From: Brachynemurus nebulosus
Taxonomy: Eukaryota > Arthropoda > Insecta > Neuroptera > Myrmeleontidae
Assembly: GCA_035578155.1 (NCBI GenBank)
Contig: JAPWDM010000017.1
Location: 5,468,482-5,532,481, forward strand
Direction of reading: 5' to 3'
Length of the DNA: 64,000 nt
Below the pieces are notes generated by a model. That model was given only the letters and a program-made list of their open reading frames with translations. It ran no database searches and was not told where the DNA came from. Numbering within the stretch: the first letter of the stretch is position 1; every line of letters begins with the position of its first letter. A program made the position numbers and the translations under genes. Of the stretch, positions 12,311-23,063 are shown piece after piece.

Positions 12311-13073
12311 CTGCCGGAAATTTGAGTGTCAACTGTAACTCGACATTTTTTGTATACGTGTCAGCACTTTATAAGATGTTTATTTAGTAAACAACTCGTG
12401 ACTTTTTATATGGTTTGAGTTTGTTCAAGATTTTTTAGCTGACTCAGGATGATGTAGTTTCATGATATGTTTGCATCATAGTCGGAGGGGAATTTTATTT
12501 AAAAACATGTCACAACTTGTTGAAATCAAAATAAATTTGTTTACATTAATGTCATCATAAATCATTAATGTAGCTATGTGTTTATTTAAGATTTTGCTGA
12601 CTCATATTCGGGGAACTTTTTAATTTGTTTATTTATATGCGTTAATTTTAAAAAATGTTTATTTAAGATTTTGACAACTCAGCAATTTCTTTGTTTAATC
12701 TCAAATACGAAATAATTTTCTCGGAATTTTTAATTTATAGCCTTATAATAATCGGGGGTTTTCTCAATTTGTTTATATAAGATTTAATTTTAAAAATGTT
12801 TATTTAAGATTAGTCAGCAATTCTTTTATTAGGTTTCAAATGTGTTATAAATTTCTCGGAATTTGACTTTTGACCTTCGGTTATTTGCGTTCTAAAAATA
12901 CTGAGTTAGCATTTTTTGTGATTCCCCTCCAGAATTTTTCTAGCAGTCAAAATCGTATAAGTTGAGGTCCGCGTGCCCCCTCAAATCACTTCTTCAGCAA
13001 TCTTCAAGCAGTTAAAATTGTTATTGTTGCAAGAATTTGTATCGAGATTTTTTTTTTAAATTAAAATACAACA
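12311..13073 (+). promoter_or_regulatory. 5' region of Polinton polB with degenerate repeats
   Basis: About 760 bp between the left TIR and the first polB ATG. It contains three to four diverged copies of a unit built around AATGTTTATTTAAGATT followed by a GACTCA/AACTCAGCA-like motif (12580-12850). No ORF is evident. It probably acts as a leader or promoter region; that role is inferred from position only. Confidence 0.4.
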
Positions 13074-16000
13074 ATGGCTTCATTAAACGACGTGACTAAT
13101 AGAATGGTGGAAAATGTACGAAACGCGTTATCATTACTGGAAATGGATACCCGGGATGCAGATGAATTGGAAAAATGAATGAAACATACAAATACCAATA
13201 TAAGTCTAATCAACAAGGCTATACGAGGGACGGCAAATTTGGGACAATGGAAACACTTCGAGTCATGTGCGGGAAAAATGACAGGGTTTCGTATCAGAAT
13301 GAAGGCGCTACAAAAACATGGTAAGTTTTACTTTTCAAATATAAATTTTATAATTTTTTAATGATTTTTTTATAATTTTGATATGTTGTTTGTTTCAGGT
13401 GCTGGTATGAATGGAAACCAATGGAAACAGTCGGACCGAATCCAATGGGCAGACGTTGAATCAGCATTTGCAAGCCGGATACGAACGGGAGTGGTTACCA
13501 ACATAACACACATAGAGCCAAAGGACTTTTTAGAAGACGCCAGGTCAATGTTCACCCGACGAATAAAAAATATACTGAAACAATAGCTAACGATTAAAGT
13601 AAATATAACGTTTTGCGGATTATTCGTTAAAACTGATGGTGACGAGGACAAATACGACATGAAACACTTTAATACGCCGAATATCATAATAGATCGTGGA
13701 ACAAACCTAAAACAATGCTTCGTGGAATATGTACAGAAACCAATTCTAAGAAAATTGAGCGAATTTGCCGAGTCGGGGAGCGGCTGAACATTGACGTCCA
13801 TAATTAACTTAGCCGTGAACATCAACAAGTATACACCATTCCGTGGATCAAGCTACATCGAATTGCCGCAGGAAATAAAAACGAAAAAAGCATGTATCAA
13901 CGTTAAAAACTTCGACGATGACGCCTGTTTCGCGTGGGCAGTGGTATTTGCACTTTATCCAGCTAACAAAAAAATTGCTTAAAGAACATCAGCATACCCA
14001 CACTACTCAACGGTGCTAAATTTAGACGGGATACAATTTCCAATGACGATCCAACAAGCGAGCAAATTCGAGAAACAGAACCCAGCTATATCAGTCAACG
14101 TGTTTGTGCTAAAAAAACAAAATGGACATTTGAAACCGTACCTGCTGCGCTAACGAGAGAGAAGAAAGAACATCACATAAATCTACTAATGATCCAGAAC
14201 GAGTATTACGAGGATGAGGACTGCGTAAACAAGAACAACTGTCGGGTAATAATGCCAGAAGGGAAAGGCAAATGCATATCGTTCAAGAACTACAGCAACA
14301 AAAAAGGGGTCCATTTATAATTTACGCCGACGTGGAATCATTCCTGCAACCTGTGACGGATAACGGAAATCAGAAGTATACAACAACGTACCAACAACAT
14401 CTTACATAAAGTATCGGTTACTACTTTCTCTGCTCCTACAACAATCAACTAAGCTACTATCGATCATTTCGCGGACCAAATTGCGAGAAATGGTTCGCGG
14501 AAGAACTGGCAACGTTACGTGAAAACATCTTAGAACCAATATTTGAAAATATTATACCGATGAACGAGCTAACACCAGAAAAACAACAAGAATTTAAACA
14601 ACGAAGTACCGGGTGCCAAATTTGCGAGAAACCATTCAAACCTGAGAATATTGTTGTTCGTGACCATAACCATTTCACCGGCGAGTACAACGGACCTACG
14701 CACAAGGGACGCAACTTGAATTATAAGGATTTTCACATGATTCCTGTTATATTCCACAATTTGAGTGGTTATGACGCACATTTCGTGATCAAGGATATTG
14801 GAACAGCATTCGAGGGACGTGTCGACTTACTACCAATCAACAAGGAACGATACATAGCATTTACTAAACATGTTGCCGGCAGCGAAATTACATTCAGATT
14901 CATCGACTCAAGTTTGGATAAATTATCTTCATACCTCAACGAGTTCAACATAGTTAAATCACAATTTCCGAATACCGACTACAAATTACTTACGCGCAAA
15001 GGTGTTTTTCCGTACGACTACATATCAGGCTGGGCTAAATTAGAAGAAACATGTTTACCATCACGGGAGAAATTCTATAATCAACTCAACGACAACGATA
15101 TCACCGTAGACGACTACACACACGCACAAAAATTTGGGATACATTCAACATACAGACGCTTGGAGAATACTCAGTTATATATATGAAAACAGACATACTA
15201 CTACTCGCAGATGTTTTTGAGAATTTACGAAATACGTGCATGGGCACACACGGATTAGATCCTGCTCATTACTACACGACGCCGGGACTTACGCGGGATG
15301 CAGCCTTAAAATATACAAAAGTGGAGTTAGAACTGATATCCAATGTGAACCAATTATTATTCATTGAACGTGGTATTCAAGGCGGATTGAGCCAGTGTAG
15401 TAACCGATACGCGACAGCAAACAATAAATATATTAACACCTACGATCCGGACGAGGAATCAAAACACCTGATGTACTATGATGTGAACAACTTATATGGA
15501 TGGGCAATGTCACAATACTTACCAACGGGAAATTTCAAATGGATGGATACTACCGAGATAGATGTTCGAGGAATAAGCGACGAGTCACCTACAGGATACA
15601 TGCTTGAAGTGGATTTGGAATACCCGAAAGAGCTGCACGATAAACACAACGATTTACCATTATGTCCAGAGAGAATATATGCACCCGGTACAAAACAGGA
15701 AATGTTACCGGCAACGCTATACAACAAACAGAAATACGTGATACACTATCGAAACCTGAAACAATGTCTACAACACGGGATGAAATTACTGAAAATTCAT
15801 AGAGTGCTACAATTCGATCAATCACCTTGGCTCAAATCCTACATAGATTTAAACACAGCTTTGCGACAAATAGCGGGAAACGAATTCGAGAAGAATCTCT
15901 ACAAACTACTAAACAACGCGGTCTTCGGGAAAACGATGGAAAATGTGTGGAAACACTCGATTGTGAAACTATTAACGAAATGGTATGGACGATATGGTGC

Positions 16001-16688
16001 GGAAGTTATGATCGCAAAACCGAATTTCCACAGCCGCACCATATTTGACGAGAATCTCATCGCGGTTGAACTACGAAAAACGGAAGTGATTATGAATAAA
16101 CTAATATACCTCGGGCAAGCAATACTGGATATTTCAAAAACGTGTATCTACAATTTCCATTATAACTACATACAGCCAACGTTCGGGAACAAAAGCAAAT
16201 TACTCTGCACAGATACGGATTCGTTGATTTACGAGATAAAGTGCGCAGATGTTTATGAGTTAATGAAACGTGATATTCAATACTTTGATACGTCGGATTA
16301 CAACGCGGATAATCAATACAACATGCCTAGACTAAATAAGAAAATACCCGGGTTAATGAAGGACGAGCTAAATGGACGAATCTTTACAAAGTTTGTGGGC
16401 TTAAGATCGAAAATATATAGTTGTCAAGTTGATCGCGAGGATCACACGAAGAAAGCGAAAGGTGTAAAGAGCTCTGTGGTTAAGAAAACGATAACTTTCA
16501 ACGATTACGTGGACTGTTTAAAATACAATACGATCATAAACCGGCAACAAAACCTGATACAATCGAGGAAACATAACGTGTATAGTGTGACACAGAACAA
16601 GGTGGCGCTCAGCCCGTACGATACGAAACGACATATTGTGGAGGGGGGAACGGATACTTTAGCATGGGGACATTACTCGTTAAATTAG
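13074..16688 (+). pseudogene. polB: Polinton protein-primed family B DNA polymerase
   Basis: The enzyme replicates the element from a terminal-protein primer. The first ATG is at 13074. One frame can be followed to about 14150, broken by TGA 13176, a GT-AG intron (13321-13398), and further TAG, TGA and TAA codons near 13584, 13785, 13980 and 14149. Then come frameshifted segments, an open frame 14560-15186, and a last frame to 16688. Motifs: Exo I as YADVES (near 14325), a zinc-finger-like CQICEKPF...VRDHNHFTG block, Exo II as FHNLSGYD, Exo III region just before KTDILLLAD, Pol A as DVNNLYGW, Pol B as NNAVFGKT and Pol C as CTDTDSL. The carboxy end is complete. The catalytic palm motifs survive although the gene is broken, suggesting fairly recent inactivation. 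Confidence 0.93.
13321..13398 (+). other. Probable 78-bp intron in polB
   Basis: The interval starts GTAAGT and ends TTTGTTTCAG after a pyrimidine-rich tract. Removing it joins the 13179-13320 and 13399 onward frames without shift at a split Gly codon. Both flanking peptides fit the polymerase amino region. Confidence 0.7.
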
Positions 16689-16695
16689 TACGCAA

Positions 16696-17382
16696 GTGGA
16701 AATGGCATCATCATCATCATCGTCGGCTTACTGGAAACGGCTACAAATATTTTCAAGTGAACTGGATAAACTACGTAAACGGGTTGATACCTACGAAAAA
16801 ACAATTGATGCTATTGTAAAAATGCAAAATTTGAAATTGTCTGAACCGGAATCAATGGACTGGGATAAAATGGATATTTCAATTGGTGAATTTTTCGAAC
16901 GTGAACCAATGCTGCTGAACGAACTGACTTTGGAAACATTTCTTCAAATTTACAAGTGGATCAGTTTGAATGTGCTGAAAAGTTATGGATAAAACTGGAT
17001 TTGGTTACCAGCCGATTGTCGAGCCATGTTTCAAGAATGTGAAACATGTTTTGAACATTATAATCGACCATGGCAACAAGATCATATTGATGGACCACCT
17101 GGTTTGAAAATTCGCTGCGGAATGTGCAAAAATGGTGTGAAAATGGAGGAAAACTTTCAACCGCCTGTTGGTGAACCATTGACATTTGCAACACGGATTT
17201 CACACGTTGAAGACATATTGCTGACTCATCCTTATTTGTATACAAAAGTCAGAAATTTCGATATGTTATTATACTTAACAAAACAACTATTAAAATATGA
17301 TATTTGGGTGCAACATCTGTATGCATATATGAATATGCACAACGAATTTGTCAAGTATGGGATCAGTTACCTGAAAACATGA
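16696..17382 (+). pseudogene. Polinton ORF of unknown function, one in-frame stop
   Basis: Two open stretches, 98 aa (16696-16992) and 118 aa (17026-17382), lie in the same frame. They are separated only by a TAA at 16990 and 11 further sense codons, so they were probably one ~228-aa protein. The amino part begins with a Ser run and a heptad-like KLRKRVDTYEKTI helix. The carboxy part has two CxxC pairs (CETC and CGMC, about 20 residues apart) resembling a small zinc ribbon. It starts 8 bp after the polB stop, so it was probably co-expressed with the polymerase. I do not recognise the family; a DNA- or protein-binding role is a guess. Confidence 0.6.
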
Positions 17383-17655
17383 AACAATTACGTTCGGGTG
17401 TTATTAAATATATAAACAAATCATACGATTTTTAATATTTATTTATTGTAAAAATATTTCATATACATTTATTGTAAAAAATATTTCATATACATACATT
17501 CATTGTAAAAAATATTACATATACATTTATTGTGAAAATATTTTATATTCATACTTATATTTTAAAAATAAAGAACAATAAGTATTTACATATGTGTGTT
17601 ATTTATTTGGAAAAAAAACCTTTTTGTCTTACAGATTATAAAAAAATTAGATTGT
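17383..17655. terminator. Convergent 3' region with ~30-bp AT repeats
   Basis: Lies between the rightward polB block and the leftward integrase block. It contains four to five copies of a unit like TTTATTGTAAAAAATATTTC (17440-17550) and an AATAAA on the + strand near 17566, which suits polyadenylation of the rightward transcripts. Confidence 0.5.
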
Positions 17656-18426
17656 TTAAACAATATCAGATTCTTGAATCCAGCTGTTGTTATCCGATGG
17701 GAAACCAAGCCACTTCCCATCACGTCTCTTCAGAATTCGTTCCACGAGGTACACATCAGGATATTTAACTTTCTGTAGTTCATACTCGTAAAAGCTGCCT
17801 CGGATAGGCCGTTGATTGATATCTTCAAGTAGATATGTGACCGGATTTGTATGCTGAGCGATTTTAAAAATTTCCGTAGACCAATTCGGTGTGTAGCCTT
17901 TTTCAAAGATTGATTTAAATTTACTAATTCGAACAAAGTCGTTAACTTTATACTTGGCTGCACAAGCAATTTTTATATTACTGTATACATTAGATAATAA
18001 ATATTCCTCATTATCAGCAGTGACATCTCGTGGAGCCATTTTGATTGTACGATGCTTTGTTCTATTATATTCATCAACTAAATCGTTAATTAATTGCAAC
18101 CATTTATAATTACCGTTCAGAGAAAAAGCACGCCTTGCTTTGCGCCACGGTGTGCGTTTGCTTTGTTTGAATATTGATTCCATGGCAGCAGTAACAAGCG
18201 CTCCAGATTTATCTTTTACCGGTACAGTCCAAGCATACTTCGAAAATGTGTCAATGGCTGTCAGCAGGTACCTATATCCATGATTTTCTTTCGCATAAGC
18301 ACCCATTTCAACAAGATCAGCCTGCCATAAATCATCGATACCCTTAGTTATAAGACGACGCCTTTTGAAATTTTTACGAGCCGGTTTGTGTAATTCGCTT
18401 ACAACTTGTTCTTTAACTTTACTCAT
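17656..18426 (-). pseudogene. Polinton retroviral-type integrase (DDE core deleted)
   Basis: Catalyses insertion of the element through a DDE RNase-H-fold core. The 256-aa frame retains the first catalytic Asp in WQADLVEM (residue 37) and the following YRYLLTAID strand. A SLNGNYKWLQL...YNRTKHRTIKM segment follows, and the carboxy region has the basic/chromo-like part (YKVNDFVRI onward). Between KQSKRTP (about residue 92) and WRKARRAF the stretch normally holding the second Asp and the Glu is missing, so catalysis is impossible although the frame stays open. ATG 18426 is used; the HHCC-type amino region seen in some relatives is not present. It is convergent with the polB transcript. Confidence 0.9.
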
Positions 18427-18447
18427 CTTGAACTGTTGGCATGGTAT

Positions 18448-18843
18448 TTACAGTGAGTTGCTTATATAGATTGTATTGTTCGATATAGATTGTATTTTAT
18501 TTTCTAATTGCTTAAATTTAACGTGAAATTCCTCTCTAAATACCGCATTTGCAATAGTTTCCATTACCATTTCCAACTCGTTATCCATGTTCTCCAAATG
18601 ACTAAGTTTTGCGGTCACAATTGATTTAAATTGTTTATGTGAATTTTCAAGTGTTGTCATATCGTCCGAAATTTTAGCAAGCGCTTCATTAAGAAAAGCC
18701 AAGTTAACAGCATCAGCTTTATGTTTAGGTGTGCGAACGTTTGTCAGACGTTTACCTTTCATATCGTAATCACCATTCGTTATTAAATTAATGGAAGCGG
18801 CCTTTCCGCCACTGCTGAATCGACCGAATTTGTCAACGCTCAT
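18448..18843 (-). CDS. Fibre-like coiled-coil Polinton protein
   Basis: An intact 131-aa frame 22 bp upstream of the integrase start. The amino end MSVDKFGRFSSGG and the NGDYDMKGKRLTNV block resemble the shaft/knob-leading segment of small fibre-like proteins found in insect Polintons. The following ~70 residues form a long amphipathic helix (KISDDMTTLENS onward) that predicts a coiled-coil trimer. The probable role is a virion surface spike or attachment protein. The collagen-like Gly-X-Y insert seen in some relatives is absent. The family resemblance is from recall and should be treated as moderate. Confidence 0.6.
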   Translation of the reverse strand: MSVDKFGRFSSGGKAASINLITNGDYDMKGKRLTNVRTPKHKADAVNLAFLNEALAKISDDMTTLENSHKQFKSIVTAKLSHLENMDNELEMVMETIANAVFREEFHVKFKQLENKIQSISNNTIYISNSL

Positions 18844-18881
18844 GTTTGAAATGACTGTATAATCAGGTTGATCACCTGTAT

Positions 18882-19037
18882 TTATTCTATTACATCAGCC
18901 TCACGCAATTCCTCTAAAATGGCTTGTATCTCATTTTGGTGATTGGTATGCCCAGCTAGTTGTGATGCAACCAATAATTTTAGCCTATCGATAAGTTCGT
19001 CTATATCATTCCATTTCAGTCGTTTGATTAGCATCAT
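18882..19037 (-). CDS. Small conserved Polinton ORF, 51 aa
   Basis: ATG at 19037, with an in-frame TAA just upstream, opens a 51-aa frame ending at TAA 18882. It is rich in charged helices: RLKWNDIDELIDRLKLLVAS, then HTNHQNEIQAILEELREA. Short ORFs ending in an 'EI..ILEELREA'-type helix recur at this position in arthropod Polintons. It lies in the leftward block between the fibre-like and the conserved 19187-19787 proteins. The function is unknown. Confidence 0.65.
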   Translation of the reverse strand: MMLIKRLKWNDIDELIDRLKLLVASQLAGHTNHQNEIQAILEELREADVIE

Positions 19038-19186
19038 AATGCATTAAACCGGAACTGGTTGGTTGTCGTTTGGGTGTTGGCGTGTACCTTGGTGACGATG
19101 GAAAAATTTTTTTTATAATTATTCTATACTTATAACTTTGATTTGAATTAACTGGTGCATTAATATTATAACTTCTTTTATGCGCA

Positions 19187-19787
19187 TTAGTACTTTTTTA
19201 AAATGGTCTTATAAGTATCTAAATCCGACTCTGTGTATACATGATGATTTGGATATTTTTTAAACATTGACTCAAAGAGACCTTCAGTGCCGGGGTAAAC
19301 GATGTTGCTAATAATAAAATTATCATCAATTATATCCAATTCAGAATTACCAATCATCCATTTATTTTTCAGCTAGTGCACCAACATGGGGTTTTGCTGT
19401 AGGTTGACTACTTTGTTCCATCACATAAGGTGTTGGTGTAGGTTGACTTGTTGTAGGTTGACTACTTTGTTCCATAAGCGTTGACCGAAATATCTCAGTA
19501 TCATCATTATCATCATTACTAAGAAAATGTGACTTTATATCGACATCAGAATCGGTTGAAAGACGTGCTTTTTTAATTTTAGGTTTTTCATCTTTAAGCA
19601 AGAAACTTTTTATTGGTTCATTTCTTATTTCAGCAGCTAGTTCCTTAAGTGGCTCCGTTATTGGCTTAAATGATTCTTGTAAATTTTTTTCTCGTTTAAA
19701 ATGACAATCTTTTAGCGCACGGTATTTGGCGCGTATAGATTTTGTAGCATTGATGATTTTTCGTTTTAGCTCCCGTTCGTTATCCAT
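19187..19787 (-). pseudogene. Conserved arthropod Polinton protein, frameshifted near C-terminus
   Basis: The main 141-aa frame starts at ATG 19787 with a basic helix (KYRALKDCHFKREK) and ESFKPITEPLKEL. An acidic/Ser-rich linker and two QSSQPT repeats follow. It then meets an early stop at 19362. A second frame from about 19366 to TAA 19187 continues with a YPGTEGLFESMF...YTESDLDTYK block that is the expected carboxy terminus of this family, so a single frameshift splits the gene. Relatives are widespread in insect Polintons and are sometimes considered capsid-associated. The function is unproven. Confidence 0.7.
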
Positions 19788-19894
19788 AGTGTGTGCGTGC
19801 TTATGCTATTATAGTTTACTAGCAAATGTGCAATGCGAACGTGCACACAGCCATTTTATAGCTTTTCCGAACCAAACTGATGAACTGAACAGGG

Positions 19895-20020
19895 ATTTCG
19901 GTTCGACCGCACACTATTTCGGTTCGACCACACACTATTTCGGTTCAGCCGTATACTATTTCGGTTCGACCGCACACTATTTCGGTTCAACCGCACATAA
20001 TTTCGGTTCGACCGCACTGC
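19895..20020. repeat. 21-bp minisatellite, six copies
   Basis: Exactly six 21-bp units begin ATTTCGGTTCGACCGCACACT or close variants. The length is a multiple of three, so long FGSTAHY-repeat ORFs appear on both strands; these are judged artefacts. A diverged ~70-bp duplication containing GTAGGTATG(G/C)GGTCAC follows (about 20025-20160). Confidence 0.92.
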
Positions 20021-20298
20021 ACCAGTAGGTATGGGGTCACTTGGCAACGCAATGTAATTGCCTATATTCAGGAGCAAATATTTTGATGTTGGTAATGAGT
20101 AGGTATGCGGTCACCTGACAGAACTATGTAAATGATACTTGCATATAGCTTTTCATTTTGTTTTCTGAACTAATTTCAGTTAACTGAAAGAGAGCAATGC
20201 GAGCAAAATGAGTAAAAATGAGCAAGTTAGTCTGTTTCGGTTCGAAACACAATGGTATTTCACATAGAAATAATTTATATGTTATTGAGCTTTAAAAA
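20021..20298. other. Non-coding spacer in Polinton
   Basis: Holds the diverged ~70-bp duplication next to the 21-bp array and then AT-rich sequence. No ORF is supported. Confidence 0.4.
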
Positions 20299-20987
20299 TC
20301 AGTTTTTAATTTGAATAAAGATATCGAAATTTTTACGATACCTTCCGCTATTCAACTCACTGTCTTTATCTATATCCAAAAAATTGAACCTTTCACGCCA
20401 ACATTCATTGCAAATTTCTTTGAACTGATCGAATTACATGTCACTACCTACATGTTCTTGGAAAACATGTTTGATATTAGTTAAATCTTGTTTAAATAAA
20501 ACTATTAAATTAGCATTATCCCTAAGTAATTGTTTTGGTATTAAACTGTATTTCTGGCAAAGATAGAAGACTGAAACATATTTATGACGTCTCATACTGA
20601 AATATGCTCTATTATTTTGTTTATCCGTTGCAACGTCGTCAAATATAAAAATTGAATTAATTTTTGCATCTTCTGGCGCTATAACATCATCATTATTAGA
20701 AAAAGTAAAATATCCTAAACCTCTTATTGGTTTGAGAACGCGTTTCAGATACTCATACTTTGGTTGGCAGAGTGACTTTGAATAGAGATGAACATTTTCA
20801 AAACTTAATCCATTCGGATATTCTAATAAATTTAATAAAATGCTAGTCTTGCCACACCCCGAAGGACCAGAGATTATACATCTTATACTATCCGGTAATA
20901 AAGGGCCATGCTTTTTTTCAGCTAATGTAGTTGATACAAAATCGATATTTTGATAGGTAGTTCAACATCTTGTTTTATGAAACGCAT
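20299..20987 (-). pseudogene. Polinton packaging ATPase (FtsK/HerA-like)
   Basis: Drives DNA translocation into the capsid. The ATG at 20987 opens a frame that must shift once within the first ~20 codons (near 20945). It then reads through Walker A SGPSGCGKTS, a long conserved block, and Walker B SIFIFDDVA, and continues to a TGA at 20299. One in-frame TAA interrupts the last quarter, after the VGSDM segment. The nucleotide-binding motifs are intact, so decay is limited to one frameshift and one stop. It is divergent from the 21053 ORF across a short AT-rich promoter gap. Confidence 0.88.
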
Positions 20988-21006
20988 TTTTAACGCTACT
21001 GATTGA

Positions 21007-21034
21007 TTATATAAACACTCACCCCCTTATATAC
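21007..21034. promoter_or_regulatory. Divergent TATA-containing promoter
   Basis: TTATATAA (21007-21014) is palindromic and sits 20 bp from the leftward ATPase ATG and 39 bp from the rightward ATG at 21053. A second TTATATA lies at 21027-21033. The 65-bp gap between divergent genes implies a shared bidirectional promoter. Confidence 0.45.
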
Positions 21035-21052
21035 TTACGCGCAGTAGTCATC

Positions 21053-21352
21053 ATGAATCACTACAGTGTGGATTGGCGCACTTTAGGTCTTGAATGTATA
21101 CTCGTCAACAACGAATTTAATTGTTGCAGTGATCCACAAGTCACCGGCAACAATGAAATTAAATGGTTTAACGATTCTGATGAACTATTGTTTTCAGTAG
21201 TTTTTAATCATATTGAAAAGGATGATATTATGCATCCATGTATTATAATTTCTAATTGTTGTGAAAAGAGGATTGATTTGATTGAAAGTGATCAGAATTG
21301 TAAATTAGCTGTTCATGAAATTGATTCTTTTCAATTTTTCATGAATCTATAA
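21053..21352 (+). CDS. Polinton ORF of unknown function, 99 aa
   Basis: First gene of the rightward structural block, intact from ATG 21053 to 21352. It is Cys-rich for its size (C15, a CC pair near residue 25, C60 and another CC pair), acidic overall, and has no transmembrane segment or signal peptide. I recognise no family. Its position just before the phospholipase-bearing minor capsid gene suggests a virion-related or early accessory role, but nothing in the sequence proves it. Confidence 0.55.
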   Translation: MNHYSVDWRTLGLECILVNNEFNCCSDPQVTGNNEIKWFNDSDELLFSVVFNHIEKDDIMHPCIIISNCCEKRIDLIESDQNCKLAVHEIDSFQFFMNL

Positions 21353-21394
21353 ATAGCTTGAATCAAATATTATTAGCATTCAGTTCTAATGTAA

Positions 21395-21992
21395 CGTCAC
21401 AACCGGCAACAACAACAAAGAAGTGGTCGTGGACTTGTTAATTCATTAATTAACAAATTACCGTTCGAACTTCACATACCTGACTATCAATATTGTGGAC
21501 CGGGTACAAAATTACAAGAAAGATTAGCAAGAGGTGATCCGGGAATCAATAAATTAGACGAAGCTTGTAAGGCACACGATATCGCTTACTCACAAAGTAG
21601 CCTGGGATCGAGTTAAATCTTCAGACGCAAAATTTGGTGAAAAAGCTGCTGCGTGGGCAGTATCAAACGCAATGAAAGCTAAAGTAAAACTTGGTATGGG
21701 TGTGAACAAAAAGGCTACACTCGATCAAGTGCGAAGAAGTGTACGTGGTACTGTTAAAAAATTAAAACGGGAATCAATTAATAATGCTGTAAAGCTTGCT
21801 CTTAAAGCGGCTAAAGTTGCAGCTAGGGGTAAAAAAATTAAAACACCACGTATTATTCCAATATCTAAAACGGGTGGTGTTTTACCACTTTTACCAATTT
21901 TTGCGGCACTTTCGGCAGCCGATGCGTTAGCGGGTGGTGCATCAGGAATTGCGAAAGCTATTAATGATGCTGAAGCGGCACAAAACAGTTGA
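21395..21992 (+). pseudogene. Minor capsid protein with phospholipase A2-like domain
   Basis: The amino half contains the calcium-binding loop YCGPGTKL, then DPGINKLDEACKAHDIAYS with the His-Asp catalytic pair. This is the layout of the secreted/parvovirus-VP1-type phospholipase A2 domain that Polinton and adintovirus minor capsid proteins use for membrane breach. An early stop (about 21617) and a small deletion shift the frame. The downstream frame then continues KFGEKAAAWAVSNAMKAK and runs open to 21992 through a basic helix, a hydrophobic LPLLPIFAALSAADALAGG segment and AKAINDAEAAQNS, the usual carboxy half. The start codon is degraded (ATG-TAA at 21389). Catalytic residues are retained, but the gene is broken. 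Confidence 0.85.
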
Positions 21993-22388
21993 ATGAAAGT
22001 CAACGCCATAACCGAACGATGGAGGCTATTGCTATACGTAATGGTCGGGGTTTGTATATAAAACCATATAGAAAAGGATTAGGATTATACTTTGCAACCG
22101 TATCCAAAGAAACTGCCCGAGCGGGCACTAACAGATAGAGATTTACGTAAATATGCAAAATATTTACCCCATTTGCGTGGTGTATTTTTGCGCGATAATT
22201 TACCCAAACGTGGACCGTGGTATATTGAATGCGGTATTTTAAATTTAGATAGTTCTACCGGACCTGGTACTCATTGGACCTGTTACTGAAAAAATGGTAA
22301 TCAGGTAGATTATTTTGATAGTTTTGGTAATTTAAAACCTCCGCTTGAAGTGGCTCGCTACCTTAGTGGAAACAATATTACATACAAT

Positions 22389-22780
22389 TGTTATCGCATG
22401 AAGAATTAAATTTGTTAAGTTATTAACAAACACAAAATTTTACATAATAAAGCACTTTATTTAATAATTGTATGAAAACTAGAAAAACATTGTTAAAGTT
22501 TAAATATTTTTAAATTGATACAAAAATTATTACAATTCACCATAATAATGGTTATTAAAAAATGAAGCGCATGTATATAGACGTGCATTCTGGTTGAATT
22601 GTAATTTAATAATAATTGTTTTTAATTTTTTATAAATAAATTAGATATTTTTATGTTTTTTACAAAGGTTCCTACAAAATTAAATTATTATTAAATTAAT
22701 AACAAATTTTTGTTTAAAAAATAAAAATTATTTCTGTAATGGTTTCCAATCAAAAATATGTTGGAACATTGTTTCCAACA
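22389..22780 (-). repeat. BEL/Pao 3' LTR
   Basis: A 392-bp copy beginning TGTTATCGC and ending TTTCCAACA on the + strand. It is near-identical to 27435-27826. The adjacent C-rich segment on the coding strand (complement of 22784-22792) may be part of the second-strand priming region. Confidence 0.95.
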
Positions 22781-23063
22781 TGCTGGGGGCAGGAAAGAAA
22801 AAAAAATTATGAAAATATTAGCTATTAGCCACCACAACATCAAATATTATCTTTTAAACAAATATGATTAAGAAGAGAAAATTAATGAAAATTAAGTATT
22901 TGAAATATAAATTCAAATTATAACTGAAAATAAGTCTCCAAAAAATAAATCAGTTTTATAAATGATTATTGAAACAAAATTAAATTAAATATTATAATTA
23001 TTTCAACAATATTAAATTGAATATTATTTTAAGATTAGAATAAATAATTCCTAAAAATTATTT

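Noticed and set aside
14457..15825. Minus-strand ORFs opposite polB
   Set aside because: They are shadows of the polymerase coding frames.
19726..20077. Repeat-rich ORFs on both strands over the 21-bp minisatellite
   Set aside because: They are open only because 21 is divisible by three; they overlap the start of the conserved 19187-19787 gene and occur on both strands.
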